From Pseudomonadota bacterium (GTDB lineage: Bacteria > Myxococcota_A > UBA796 > CAJQPC01), in assembly GCA_024228935.1 (NCBI GenBank), contig JAAESX010000022.1, positions 29,544 through 93,543 on the forward strand: 64,000 bases of DNA, in the 5' to 3' direction. Positions 8,201-16,252 of the stretch are shown one piece after another (position 1 is the first letter of the stretch; each line of letters begins with the position of its first letter). Position numbers and translations under genes: made by a program. The notes under the pieces are model-generated. The model was given only the letters and a program-made list of their open reading frames with translations, ran no database searches and was not told where the DNA came from.

Positions 8201-9885
8201 TCACGGCCAGCGGCGAGAACATCTACCTGGACGACGTCGAGAACGTCTTGGGCCCGAACCACGACTACGTGAAGGAGTTCGCGCTCGTCGGCATCGAGGA
8301 CGCCCGCGGAGGCGAGCGCCTGGGCATGCTGCTGGTGCCGGACGCCGAAGAGAACAAGGATTTGGACCGGCACACGCTGCACGCGCGGGCCAAGGACAGC
8401 ATCCAGAAGGCCATCAAGAAGCTCCCGGGCTTCCAGCGTCCCGCCATCCTGCACGTCGTCGACGCGGACCTGCCGCGCACCGCCTCGCGGAAGGTGAAGC
8501 GCAAGGACGTGAGGAAGGTCCTGCAGCGCATCGTCGACGCGGTGCCGAAGAAGACCGGCAAGTCCCAGGGCATCGCCGGTCCGCTCGCTCAGGCTATCGC
8601 CACGGTCGGCGGCATCGACGTGAAGAAGGTCACGCCGAACGCCAAGATGGCCGAGCTCGGCTTCGACAGCCTGATGTGGGTCGAGCTGGCTGCGGCCCTC
8701 GAGCACATGGACGGGGGACGGCCCGACCCGGACGACCTGGCCAAGTGCGAGACCGTCGCCGACGTCATCGTCCTGGCCCGGGCGCCCAAGCCCCAGGTCG
8801 TCGAGGAAGAGGACCCGCGCGACACCGCCATCCAGTTCCCGGACATCGTGGCCGAGCCGCTCAAGCAGGGCCTCGGCTTCTTCCAGCGAGAGCTCTACGG
8901 CACCGGCCTGAACACGAAGATCTACGGACGCGCGTTCATCCCGCAGAACCGCCAGACCATCGTCGTCTGCAACCACTGCAGCCACCTCGACATGGGGCTC
9001 GTGAAGTACGCGCTGGGACCGTACGGGCACAAGCTCGTGGCGCTCGCCGCCCAGGACTACTTCTTCGAGGGCAACCCCTGGGTCGTCGCCTACTTCGAGC
9101 AGCTGACGAACCTGCGCCCCATCGACCGCAAGCGAGGCTTCCGCGCCTCGCTGAACCAGGCCTCGGACGTCGTCCGGGAAGGCCACATCGTGCTGATCTT
9201 CCCCGAGGGGACCCGCCGCACGGATGGGACCATCGGTGAGTTCAAGCCGCTCGTGGCCCGGCTCGCGCTGGACACGAACGTGGACATCCTGCCGATGTTC
9301 CTCGACGGCACCTTCGACGCGATGCCCAAGGGCGCCGTGGTTCCCCGGAGCCGCGACCTGTCGGTGCGCATCGGACCGCCGCTCGAGATGCGCCAGCTCC
9401 GCCGCATGATCGATGGCCTGAAGCCGGCCGACGGTGCTCGCAAGGTCGCCGCGATGGCCCAGCAGGCGGTCGAGGCGCTTCGAGACGGCCAGGTGCTGGA
9501 CCTGCAGCAGCTCCAGCCCGACGACATCGAGATGCCCGGCACCAAGGTCAACCCGACCGAGCGCGCGTTCTCCGGGCTCGCCGCCCGCTTCGAGCCCGAG
9601 CGGTTCAAGAAGGAGACCAGCTGGTACTTCACGCTCGGAGGCCAGGACGGGCTGCGGTACACGGTGACCGTCTCGAGTGACGGCGCCACGGTCGCGACCG
9701 GCAAGCCCAGCGGCGGCAAGGCCGACTGCGTGGTGAAGACGAGCCAGGAGATGCTGCGGAAGATCATCGAGGACGCCTACGTCCCCGAGCCTCCCGAGTT
9801 CTTCAGTGGCGTCATCAAGACGAACGACATCCCGCTGCTCATCGAGTTCAGCCGGGTTTTCAAGCTGTCCGAGGTGAACCTGTGA
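5233..9885 (+). CDS. elbD: Multidomain fatty acyl reductase / AMP ligase / ACP / acyltransferase / SCP2 (ElbD-like)
   Basis: A 1550-residue cytoplasmic assembly-line enzyme. Domains in order: NAD(P)-binding fatty acyl reductase (GGTGFLGK near residue 18, YTYTK near 284); adenylate-forming ligase (SGTTGLPKG near 714, GYGLTEAAP near 891, acyl-adenylate hinge near 985); acyl carrier domain (LGFDSL, phosphopantetheine Ser1146); PlsC acyltransferase (NHCSHLD near 1247, FPEGTRR near 1323); SCP2-like lipid-binding domain at about 1445-1550. This matches the architecture of ElbD, reported as required for ether lipid formation in Myxococcus xanthus. The likely chemistry is activation of a fatty acid, reduction towards the alcohol or aldehyde level, and acylation. 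The start ATG overlaps the previous stop; the end overlaps the next gene (GTGA). Confidence 0.85.
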   Translation: MSKGSLSVGDQLAGKRLLVMGGTGFLGKVWLSMVLKRFRMVEHIYLVCRVRKNRDGSIRQDSEARFWAEVATSPTMDPLRDELGQVAFEALMREKITAIAGDVSEPFAGVTEELRDEIRGSVHAVVNSAGIVDFQPPLDYALNANAFGMQNLIQLCEDLGPQCRMLHTSTCYVAGDRTGQVDEVDPLDYPFPKADELDVNHWSPQREIDECLDMVEHVRHRSNDAYRQSEFLDAAKQNLRDKGEPARGSALKDELEKVKRKFVEERLRDDGTERAKFWGWHNTYTYTKSIGEQLLCTSGVTFTIVRPAVIESAVGYPRVGWCEGINTSAPLIYLAMQGPISYPTMPDAVLDVIPVDMVAAGMILGLAELLEGTHDVVYQLGSSDTSPLSVPRLIELVGLWKRRYRLDDGADGPVVDWIQSRIEPLPTSVDAYRNRGPKYISGWLEKGSGMVKSIGGPLAAFTGPASTQLKGLAKNLDISSRIIDQFVPFIATHNYRFSCANTRGAFDRLSPEEQALVPWHPETIDWRHYITEVHAPGIRENVAPEIDAKLQKEAKPLRKHDTLLDLLDEIAERHELAPALLRAHDDGFARISFQQMQDLSSSVAVRLVAAGLKPGARVLISGANHPDWPISYFGILKAGGIAVPVDPAMMPEQVANIVDVAEVRMNLVDAEARETFGEALKGTILDLNEVADRGPTGPLPEIERDPNAVASILFTSGTTGLPKGVMLTHENFTSLLASLGKIFPLRESDRVLSVLPLHHTFEFSCGLLLPLSRGARVIYLDEIDGERLSWGLKEGKVTGMVGVPALWQLLERRIRGQVSDKGPLFESGFDAGLALNRWIGKTTGLDVGKLFFGQVHDRLGGNIRFLISGAAALPKETQELFKGLGLHLAEGYGLTEAAPVLTVAKGKPGAKAGHVGKPIPGVKIKVVNKDKDGVGEVWAKGPNVMYGYYGNEKATQETLDADGWLHTGDLGKIDHAGRLTIMGRAKEVVVTASGENIYLDDVENVLGPNHDYVKEFALVGIEDARGGERLGMLLVPDAEENKDLDRHTLHARAKDSIQKAIKKLPGFQRPAILHVVDADLPRTASRKVKRKDVRKVLQRIVDAVPKKTGKSQGIAGPLAQAIATVGGIDVKKVTPNAKMAELGFDSLMWVELAAALEHMDGGRPDPDDLAKCETVADVIVLARAPKPQVVEEEDPRDTAIQFPDIVAEPLKQGLGFFQRELYGTGLNTKIYGRAFIPQNRQTIVVCNHCSHLDMGLVKYALGPYGHKLVALAAQDYFFEGNPWVVAYFEQLTNLRPIDRKRGFRASLNQASDVVREGHIVLIFPEGTRRTDGTIGEFKPLVARLALDTNVDILPMFLDGTFDAMPKGAVVPRSRDLSVRIGPPLEMRQLRRMIDGLKPADGARKVAAMAQQAVEALRDGQVLDLQQLQPDDIEMPGTKVNPTERAFSGLAARFEPERFKKETSWYFTLGGQDGLRYTVTVSSDGATVATGKPSGGKADCVVKTSQEMLRKIIEDAYVPEPPEFFSGVIKTNDIPLLIEFSRVFKLSEVNL

Positions 9886-10892
9886 CGTCCAAGCGCATTG
9901 TCATCACCGGCGCGACCGGGTTCCTGGGCAACCACGTGGTCCGCAAGCTGACCGCCCAGGGGCACACCATCATCGCCGTGTCCCGTCGTGGCACGCCCGT
10001 CGAGGGCGCGGCCGAGGTCGTGACCGGCGACGTGACGTCCCGCGAGCAGATGGAGGCGGTGCTCCAGGGCGCCGACGTCTACATCCACGGTGCCGGACTC
10101 GTGAGCTTCGAGCCCGAGGACGCACCGCTCCTGTACAAGGTGCACGTCGTGGGCACCGAGGTCGCGCTCGCCGCCGCCAAGGCCGTCGGCGTGAAGCGCG
10201 TCGTCTACATCTCGACGAGCGGCACGGTCGCGCTGTCCGAGACCAGCCAGATGATGGACGAGACCTCGCCGACCCCGCGGCAGCTCATCCAGAAGTGGGC
10301 CTACTACCGGACCAAGCTCTACGCCGAGGAGCACGCGCTCGCGCAGAACGAGGACGGGTTCGAGGTCGTCGCGCTGAACCCCTCGCTGCTGCTCGGCCCC
10401 GGCGACGTGAAGGGCGAGTCGGTGAAGTCCGTCCGGATGTTCCTGGACGGCGAGATCCCCGCGTCGCCCCCCGGTGGCATCAGCTTCGTCGATGTTCGGG
10501 ATGCGGCCAACGCCGTCGTGGACGCCCTCGACAAGGGGGAGGGTGGACAGCGCTACCTGCTCGCCGGCGGCAACATGCCGTTCTCGGCCTTCTACCAGCG
10601 CCTCGCCCAGGTCACGGACCGCGAGCCGCCCTCGTTCCGCGCTCCGACCATGACGAAGCGGTTCTTCGAGTTCCTGCCGGGCCTCGGCAAGGACGGCGTC
10701 GGCTTCGGCTTCAACGTCGACCGCGTCGGCCTGCTCCAGGCGTGCCACTACTGGTACTGCGACGACTCCAAGGCCCGCGGGGTCCTGGGCTTCAAGACGC
10801 GGGACCCGAACACCACGCTTCGCGACACGTGCGCGGACATCCTGTGGGCGGGCGGTTCCCGGTTCGCCCCTCCCGAGCGGGTCGGGACCTGA
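9882..10892 (+). CDS. NAD-dependent epimerase/dehydratase (extended SDR)
   Basis: A 336-residue extended short-chain dehydrogenase. The Rossmann motif is TGATGFLGNH (residues 9-18), the active-site pattern is S-T-S around residue 112, and YYRTK lies near 145. The central part has NPSLLLGPGD, typical of 3-beta-hydroxysteroid or dihydroflavonol reductase-like enzymes. The GTG start overlaps the stop of the multidomain enzyme (GTGA), so it is the fourth gene of the lipid operon. It probably reduces a keto or aldehyde intermediate of the same pathway; the substrate is inference. Equivalent SDR genes sit next to ElbD-type genes in myxobacteria (from memory). Confidence 0.85.
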   Translation: MTSKRIVITGATGFLGNHVVRKLTAQGHTIIAVSRRGTPVEGAAEVVTGDVTSREQMEAVLQGADVYIHGAGLVSFEPEDAPLLYKVHVVGTEVALAAAKAVGVKRVVYISTSGTVALSETSQMMDETSPTPRQLIQKWAYYRTKLYAEEHALAQNEDGFEVVALNPSLLLGPGDVKGESVKSVRMFLDGEIPASPPGGISFVDVRDAANAVVDALDKGEGGQRYLLAGGNMPFSAFYQRLAQVTDREPPSFRAPTMTKRFFEFLPGLGKDGVGFGFNVDRVGLLQACHYWYCDDSKARGVLGFKTRDPNTTLRDTCADILWAGGSRFAPPERVGT

Positions 10893-10909
10893 CCGGGTAG
10901 GTTCGCCCC

Positions 10910-12352
10910 ATGTGGACGCTGCTGCTGCTGTCGTGTCGCCCCGCTGCGACGCCCGACTCGCCCAAGGACTCTCCGGTCGTCGAGTCGAAGCCGGACTCGC
11001 CGGGGGACTCCCCGACGGAGTCCAAGTCGGACTCGGACAAGCCGACCACCGGGAAGACGGTGGTCTGGTTCACCATCGACACGATGAACGAGGACGGCCT
11101 CGGCCTGAACCAGGAGGTCTGGGACACGAGCCCGAACCACGACCTGGTCTACACCGAGAGCGTGGTGCTCACGAACACGGTGGTGACGCGCGGCGTGACC
11201 GTCGTCAGCATCCCCTCGATGGCCACCGGGACCTATCCGCGGACCCACGGCGTGCACGACACCAGCGTGCCCGAGACCATGCCGACCATGGTCCACGAGG
11301 CGTTCCAGGCCGCTGGCTACACGACGCACAGCTACAGCTCGAACTTCTGCGAGGTCGTCCAGAGCCGCGGCATGGACAAGTCGCTCTGCACCTCGCCCGA
11401 GGTCCTCACCGAGCACGCCGGGGACGAGGAGCGCGACCAGGCGCTGGTCGACAAGTTCCTCCTGGATCTCGCTGACCTCGAGGACGACGAGTCCGCGTTC
11501 TTCTGGCTGCATCTGCGCGACCCGCACAGCGACCACACGCCGCGGAACCCCTGGGCCACGGACTTCTACGGCTCGGTGCCCGACGACCAGAGCCCGATCC
11601 AGACCTCGGAGCTCACCGACATCATGCTCGGCGACGCCGAGAAGCCCGAGGACTTCGACGCGTGGCTCGCCGCCGTCTACGCGTCCCAGGTCCGGTCCGC
11701 CGACGAGATGCTCGGGACCGTTCGCACGGCGCTCGTCGAGGCGAACCGCTGGGACGAGGCCGTCGTCGTGACGGGCACCGACCACGGCGAGGAGCTGGGC
11801 GAGCAGCACGACTTCTACTTCCACGGCTGCAGTTTCTATGACGGCGTGATGAACACGACGTACTCGGTCAAGGCACCGTCCATCACCCCGGGACTGTTCG
11901 ACAATCACGTCAGCAGCATCGACATCATGCCCACCGTCCTCGAGGCGGCGGGGGTCGAGATCCCGGAGACGGTCGAGGGCCGGAGCCTCGTCTCCTACGC
12001 CAACGGCGCCGAGTGGGTGGACCGTCCGAACTTCTTCGAGCGGGGCCAGGAGTCGGCCGGCGTCGTCGTCGGTGGGCGGAAGTACTTCTTCCACGCCGAG
12101 GAAGGCCAGTACCGGAAGTGCAACCCGTACCAGAACCTGCCGGGTGCGGTCTGGGACGGGCCGAACGAGGCGCTGTTCGACCTGATCGCGGACCCGGGCG
12201 AGGCCGAGAACCTCATCGGCATCCAGTCCGACCCGAGCGAGAAGCAGATGGTCTGTGAGTGGGTCACCGAGAAGACCTGGATCACGACCGAGATGGATCG
12301 GTCCAACGACCTGGTCCTGTACTGCCGGGACTACCTTGGGATCGGTGGCTAG
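10910..12352 (+). CDS. Sulfatase-family lipoprotein
   Basis: A 480-residue predicted lipoprotein: a short export signal MWTLLLLSC with a lipobox Cys at about residue 9, then a Pro/Ser/Asp-rich linker to about residue 47. The alkaline phosphatase-like fold follows: WFTIDTMN strand, the active-site region VVSIPSMATGTYPRTHGV, TGTDHGEELGEQHDFYFHG with metal ligands (Asp and His), and IDIMPTVLEAAGV. The residue at the formylglycine position is Ser100, and the canonical Arg of the S/C-x-P-S-R motif is Met, so sulfatase activity is doubtful; a phosphoesterase or phosphotransferase is possible. It lies 17 bases after the lipid operon and ends overlapping the next gene tail to tail. Confidence 0.82.
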   Translation: MWTLLLLSCRPAATPDSPKDSPVVESKPDSPGDSPTESKSDSDKPTTGKTVVWFTIDTMNEDGLGLNQEVWDTSPNHDLVYTESVVLTNTVVTRGVTVVSIPSMATGTYPRTHGVHDTSVPETMPTMVHEAFQAAGYTTHSYSSNFCEVVQSRGMDKSLCTSPEVLTEHAGDEERDQALVDKFLLDLADLEDDESAFFWLHLRDPHSDHTPRNPWATDFYGSVPDDQSPIQTSELTDIMLGDAEKPEDFDAWLAAVYASQVRSADEMLGTVRTALVEANRWDEAVVVTGTDHGEELGEQHDFYFHGCSFYDGVMNTTYSVKAPSITPGLFDNHVSSIDIMPTVLEAAGVEIPETVEGRSLVSYANGAEWVDRPNFFERGQESAGVVVGGRKYFFHAEEGQYRKCNPYQNLPGAVWDGPNEALFDLIADPGEAENLIGIQSDPSEKQMVCEWVTEKTWITTEMDRSNDLVLYCRDYLGIGG

Positions 12353-14115
12353 TCCTGCCGACGCCGGAGCACGCCCATCGCTCCGATGAACGCAAACATC
12401 CAGAACCGCCCGGGAATCACGATTCGGGCGTGTCGTCCATGGGTCGCACAGCCGGAGTCGGAGCAGCCCTCGTCGCTGCAGCCCTCATCCGAGCAGCCCT
12501 CGTCACTGCAGCCGCCGTCGGACGAGCAGCCGAGGATGGTCTCGATGTCGATCTCGCTGCCCTCGCCGCCGCAGCCCAGGTCACCGCCCTGGCAACCGGG
12601 GACCTCGTAGGGGACGACGCCATCGACATCGAGCAGGATGAACCCGCCTTGCCACTGCAGGTCCTCGTCCGGCGTCCAGAAGACCGTGTCGATGCCGATT
12701 CCGTACAGGTCCGGGAGCGCGATGATGGGAAGCAGATCGTCCGGCAGGAACTGGGCCAGGATGGTCGGCAGGAAGTCGGCCAGGCCTGCGGAGAAGCCGT
12801 CCGGCAGGAGCTCGTTGTAGGGCTCGCTGAAGTCGATGGCCTCGGTGTCGATGAGGATGGCCGGAGCCAGCTCGGTCGACGACAGGCCGGGATCGATGCC
12901 CACGTCCATGTCCAGGCCGACCTGGAAGAGGCGGGCCTCGCGGTCGTCGAGGTTGGCGCTGAAGTCGAGGCCGAACTGGTTCAGGCGCAGCGCGAACGGG
13001 GGCATGTCGTCCGAGAAGACGATCTCGGGTGCCGCGGCGGGTGCCGTGACCAGACCCAGGGGCTGCTCTTCCTTGAACAGGGCCGCGAACTCCTCGCCGA
13101 AGATCGACGCGAAGAGCTCGGTCGTCAGCGCCAGGGTGTCGCCGGCGAGCTCGCCGACGTCCAGGCACAGGCCACCGCTGGCGTAGAGCGCCCACAGGAT
13201 GTGGTCGACGAAGTCCTTGCTGACGAACAGCCCGCCGTCGTACTCGAGCGAGGTCGTCCAGGCGGTCTCGTCGAAGGCCGGCCAGTCGCTGTCCGCGAAC
13301 TCCGAGCCTTCGGACGGTGGCACGCACTCGGACAGCTGCGCCGGGTTCACCGTGCCGCCGAGGCCCAGCAGCAGGCCCCGCTCGTCCAGCTCGAGCAGCG
13401 TCGGATAGATCGCGAGCTCCAGCTCTGCCTCGCCGAACTCGAAGCTCGTCTCGATGGTGGTCGCCGACAGGGCGTCTTCGATGGTGACCTCGAGGTCCGC
13501 GCCCAGGCCCACGAGCTCGGGCTCGATGAACGACATCAGGATGTTCGTGATGCCGTTCGGGTCGTCTATGAGGATGAAGTCGACCGCGTCCGCCAGGGTG
13601 CAGTCCTGGAGCGGGTTGTTGATCGGCGACATCTCGATGACGGGGTCCTCGACCGTCACGTCGAACGCCGGGCCGTCGGGCGTGTCGATCAGCTCCATCT
13701 CGAGCCCGAGGCGGGCGACGATGGACGTCTCCTTGAACTGCAGCGTGCAGGTCTCGTCGAGCTCCGTGAGGATCGAGCAGTCTCCGGAGACGGTGAGGTC
13801 GGCCGGGTCGCTCTGGAGCGTCATGTAGATGGCGATGTCCAGGCGGCCGTCGCTCGCGACCAGCTCGACGTCCTCGGCCACGAGGATCAGCTCGGTGTCC
13901 TCGAGGGTGTAGAGGAGCGGGTTGGCGTCTGCCTCGTCACACTCGACCTCGCCCTCGACGTCCTGGATGGGGAAACCGGGTGGGACGAGGCCCTCGATGG
14001 CGTCGCCCATGTGCCGGAAGCCGCCGTTGCTGAGGTGCACCGCGATGGCGCGCTCGACCTCCTCGCCGGGAGCGAGGGTTCCAGCAAAGGCGAAGGACGT
14101 GAGGAGCGGGAACAT
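12349..14115 (-). CDS. Exported surface protein with Cys-rich C-terminal sorting tail
   Basis: A 588-residue protein. The N-terminal signal peptide is MFPLLTSFAFA. A long acidic region of alternating beta strands starts with an HLSNGGFRHMGDAIEGLVP pattern that recalls TULIP/BPI-like lipid-binding proteins; that resemblance is speculative. Near the C-terminus, a string of CSDEG repeats (about residues 533-555) leads to a hydrophobic helix (FWMFAFIGAMGVL) and a terminal RRRQD. Cys cluster, membrane helix and Arg cluster form a MYXO-CTERM-like sorting tail, so the mature protein is probably held at the cell surface. Its start is divergent from the deacetylase-like gene. Confidence 0.78.
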   Translation of the reverse strand: MFPLLTSFAFAGTLAPGEEVERAIAVHLSNGGFRHMGDAIEGLVPPGFPIQDVEGEVECDEADANPLLYTLEDTELILVAEDVELVASDGRLDIAIYMTLQSDPADLTVSGDCSILTELDETCTLQFKETSIVARLGLEMELIDTPDGPAFDVTVEDPVIEMSPINNPLQDCTLADAVDFILIDDPNGITNILMSFIEPELVGLGADLEVTIEDALSATTIETSFEFGEAELELAIYPTLLELDERGLLLGLGGTVNPAQLSECVPPSEGSEFADSDWPAFDETAWTTSLEYDGGLFVSKDFVDHILWALYASGGLCLDVGELAGDTLALTTELFASIFGEEFAALFKEEQPLGLVTAPAAAPEIVFSDDMPPFALRLNQFGLDFSANLDDREARLFQVGLDMDVGIDPGLSSTELAPAILIDTEAIDFSEPYNELLPDGFSAGLADFLPTILAQFLPDDLLPIIALPDLYGIGIDTVFWTPDEDLQWQGGFILLDVDGVVPYEVPGCQGGDLGCGGEGSEIDIETILGCSSDGGCSDEGCSDEGCSDEGCSDSGCATHGRHARIVIPGRFWMFAFIGAMGVLRRRQD

Positions 14116-14152
14116 GGCGAGGCATCATATCCGCGAGTGATGGAGGTTGCGG

Positions 14153-15082
14153 GTGCCGGATGTGCTGCTGATCTCGGACGAGCGCATGCTCGAGCACCGG
14201 CCCGGCGCCGCCCATCCCGAGCGCCCCGAGCGTCTCGAAGCCATCCTGGCCGACCTGGACGCCCGTCCGATCGCCGGAACGCGCCGTGAGTCCGCCTCTC
14301 CGGCTGCCCGAGAGGCGATCGAGCGGGTGCACCGACTGGGGCACGTCCAGGCGATGGAGGCCATCCGTGGACGGGGGGCGTTCCTGGACCAGGACACCGT
14401 GGCCAGCGAGGGGAGCATCCCGGCGGCCTACCTGGCGGCGGGCGCTGCGATCCGCGCCGCCGAGCACACGCTCGACGGCGGTGGGCCGGCGTTCGCCCTC
14501 GGCCGGCCCCCAGGTCATCACGCCGAGCGCCGCCATGCCATGGGCTTCTGCCTGTTCAACAACGTGGCCATCGCCGCGGCTCAGGCGCTGGAGAGGTCCG
14601 ATGTGGAACGCGTGCTCATCGTCGACTGGGACGTGCACCACGGCAACGGCACCCAGCACATCTTCGAGGACCGGGACGACGTCTTGTTCTTCAGCGCGCA
14701 CCAGGGCGACTTCTACCCGGGCACCGGTCTGGTCGAGGAGCGCGGCCGCGGGCGAGGGGAGGGGTTCACCGTGAACGCGCCGCTGCGGTCCGGCGCTGGG
14801 GACGACGAGCTGCGCGCGGCCTTCCTTGGCCGCCTCATCCCGGCGGCGCAGTCGTTCGGGCCCGACCTGGTGCTGGTCAGCGCCGGCTTCGACGCCCATG
14901 TGGACGATCCGCTCGCCGGACTGCGCGCCACCAGCCAGGGGTTCGCCACCCTGACCCGGATGGTCCGGGACCTGGCCGTCGAGGAGTGCGACGGACGCCT
15001 CGCTCTCGTGCTCGAGGGCGGGTACGACACCATCGCGCTGGCCAAGTCGGTTCGGGCGTGCATCGAGGAGCTGGTGTGCTGA
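14153..15082 (+). CDS. Histone deacetylase / acetylpolyamine amidohydrolase-like enzyme
   Basis: A 309-residue zinc hydrolase of the class II HDAC-like family. Visible motifs: RPPGHHAE (catalytic His pair), GFCLFNNVAIAA, DWDVHHGNGTQ (zinc ligands Asp and His), SAGFDAH (second Asp ligand) and LEGGYD near the C-terminus. In bacteria such enzymes deacetylate small molecules such as polyamines or acetylated metabolites; the substrate is unknown here. An in-frame TTG at 14147 touches GGAGG (14142-14146), so the GTG at 14153 is the better start. It overlaps the thioredoxin-like gene by seven bases and begins a three-gene unit. Confidence 0.85.
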   Translation: MPDVLLISDERMLEHRPGAAHPERPERLEAILADLDARPIAGTRRESASPAAREAIERVHRLGHVQAMEAIRGRGAFLDQDTVASEGSIPAAYLAAGAAIRAAEHTLDGGGPAFALGRPPGHHAERRHAMGFCLFNNVAIAAAQALERSDVERVLIVDWDVHHGNGTQHIFEDRDDVLFFSAHQGDFYPGTGLVEERGRGRGEGFTVNAPLRSGAGDDELRAAFLGRLIPAAQSFGPDLVLVSAGFDAHVDDPLAGLRATSQGFATLTRMVRDLAVEECDGRLALVLEGGYDTIALAKSVRACIEELVC

Positions 15083-15474
15083 TCCTGTCGTCGACGCTCG
15101 CGCTGGCCGCCTTCCCGGACCCCTGGGACGTCCCGACCACGCTCGACGTCGAGACCATCAGCCACGGCGAGTCCGTCGACCCGATCAAGCACCTGGCTGA
15201 AGGCAAGTTCACCGTGCTCGACATCGGCGCGGGCTGGTGCACTCCGTGCCACGAAGCGGCGGGCGTCCTCCGCGACTACATGGCCGACCACGACGATGTC
15301 GCCGTGCGTGCGGTCAGCCTCGGAGACGGCCCGATGAGCGACTACCCGGCGTCCGAGCTCCTGAGTGGGCGTGAAATGATCCCGTTCCTGGTGGTGTACT
15401 CGCCACAGGGAAGCGTCATCTACGAGGGACACCGTGTGAAGCGGGCCCTGAGGAGGATCGAGCGCGCCAGATGA
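15076..15474 (+). CDS. Exported thioredoxin-like protein
   Basis: A 132-residue protein with a short signal peptide (MLILSSTLALA) and one thioredoxin fold. The redox motif is GAGWCTPCHEAAG (CxxC near residue 55), and the cis-Pro region is EMIPFLVVY near 113. It probably works in the periplasm as a thiol-disulfide reductase or oxidase. The GTG start lies inside the end of the deacetylase-like gene, and its stop overlaps the next start (ATGA). It is the first of several thioredoxin-fold proteins in this region (compare 16253-17910 and 17907-19559). Confidence 0.8.
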   Translation: MLILSSTLALAAFPDPWDVPTTLDVETISHGESVDPIKHLAEGKFTVLDIGAGWCTPCHEAAGVLRDYMADHDDVAVRAVSLGDGPMSDYPASELLSGREMIPFLVVYSPQGSVIYEGHRVKRALRRIERAR

Positions 15475-15869
15475 ATCGCAAGTGGCTGGTACTGTTCGGG
15501 TTGTCCGTGTTGATGTGCGCTGGAATCCAGGGCGCATTCCAGCTCGCCTCCTGGAAGATGGGCGACCTCAACGGGCAGGTCCAGGCCGCCGCGGCCGACG
15601 GCGCGGCCCAGAGGCTGGCCGCTCACGAGTGCGTGGAGATGGCGCGGACCCAGGTGGCCGGATGCGGAGGGCTCGACGTGGCGTGCGTCACGCCGCAGGC
15701 GGTCTGGGTCCAGGGGTGCGTCGCCCAGAGCCCGGACAAGAGCTGGTGTCTTAAGGCCCCGTCGCCTCTGGCGATCCATCAGTCCGAGTCCTTTCAGCAG
15801 GGACACTGCCAGGACGACGTCGGCTGTCGGAGTGTCGTCGCCCAGGCGCAGATCGGCTGCTTACGGTAG
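15471..15869 (+). CDS. Cys-rich membrane-anchored or exported protein of unknown function
   Basis: A 132-residue protein. Residues 4-22 are hydrophobic (KWLVLFGLSVLMCAGI) and form a signal anchor or signal peptide. The mature part has nine or so cysteines, including CVEMA, CGGLDVAC and CQDDVGC, so several disulfides are likely. Its ATG overlaps the stop of the thioredoxin-like gene (ATGA), which fits a disulfide-containing partner or client of that protein; this is inference. I do not recognise the family. The end overlaps yhbY tail to tail by nine bases. Confidence 0.65.
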   Translation: MNRKWLVLFGLSVLMCAGIQGAFQLASWKMGDLNGQVQAAAADGAAQRLAAHECVEMARTQVAGCGGLDVACVTPQAVWVQGCVAQSPDKSWCLKAPSPLAIHQSESFQQGHCQDDVGCRSVVAQAQIGCLR

Positions 15870-16151
15870 GACGATCTCGGGGTCCTCGGCGCGGCGGCGG
15901 TAGAGCAGGAGCGTGCGGCCGAGCACCTGGACGACCTCGGCGGTGCAGCCCTCGGCCAGCGCAGCCGCGACCTCCTTGGACGAGCCCGTGCCCTGTCCGA
16001 CCTTGAGCTTGATCAGCTCGTGGTTGTCGAGCTCCTCCGAGGTCTTGGCGAGCACGGCCTCGGTGACGCCCTTGTTGCCCACCTGGACTACCGCGTTGAG
16101 GTGATGTCCAAGTGCTTTCAGGTGCTTGAGCTGCTTGTTGGTCAGTGCCAC
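15861..16151 (-). CDS. yhbY: YhbY-like CRM-domain RNA-binding protein
   Basis: A 96-residue protein that is one complete CRM (YhbY) domain: LTNKQLKHLKALGHHLNAVV, a QVGNKGVTEAVL segment with the GxxG-like loop, HELIKLKV and GRTLLLYRR. Family members bind the large ribosomal subunit or its precursor and assist assembly. Length equals the family norm (about 97). The start at 16151 is supported by the match beginning at the first residue. It is divergent from the beta-propeller/redoxin gene, with an AT-rich inverted repeat between them. Confidence 0.92.
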   Translation of the reverse strand: MALTNKQLKHLKALGHHLNAVVQVGNKGVTEAVLAKTSEELDNHELIKLKVGQGTGSSKEVAAALAEGCTAEVVQVLGRTLLLYRRRAEDPEIVLP

Positions 16152-16192
16152 GTGGGCCTCGCGTGCGGCCTCGAGGGCTCGCTAGAATTTTC

Positions 16193-16210
16193 AGTATGTC
16201 TTGGCATACT
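16193..16210. promoter_or_regulatory. Inverted repeat in the divergent promoter region
   Basis: Perfect 6-bp arms AGTATG and CATACT surround a 6-nt spacer. The site lies in a distinctly AT-rich patch (about 16183-16222), unusual for this window, between divergently transcribed yhbY and the beta-propeller/redoxin gene. Such a dyad would suit a dimeric repressor or activator site. The binding protein is unknown. Confidence 0.4.
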
Positions 16211-16252
16211 ATTTTCACTATCGGGTGGATCGGTTTGTGCCGAAGCAGGCAG

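Noticed and set aside
5101..9186. 1361-codon open frame on the minus strand opposite the multidomain lipid enzyme
   Set aside because: It is antisense to clearly conserved domains and its Val/Asp/Leu-rich composition is the usual mirror of GC-rich codons.
12259..14289. Long plus-strand open frame opposite the sorting-tail surface protein
   Set aside because: The minus strand has a signal peptide and sorting tail; the plus frame is a low-complexity mirror of it.
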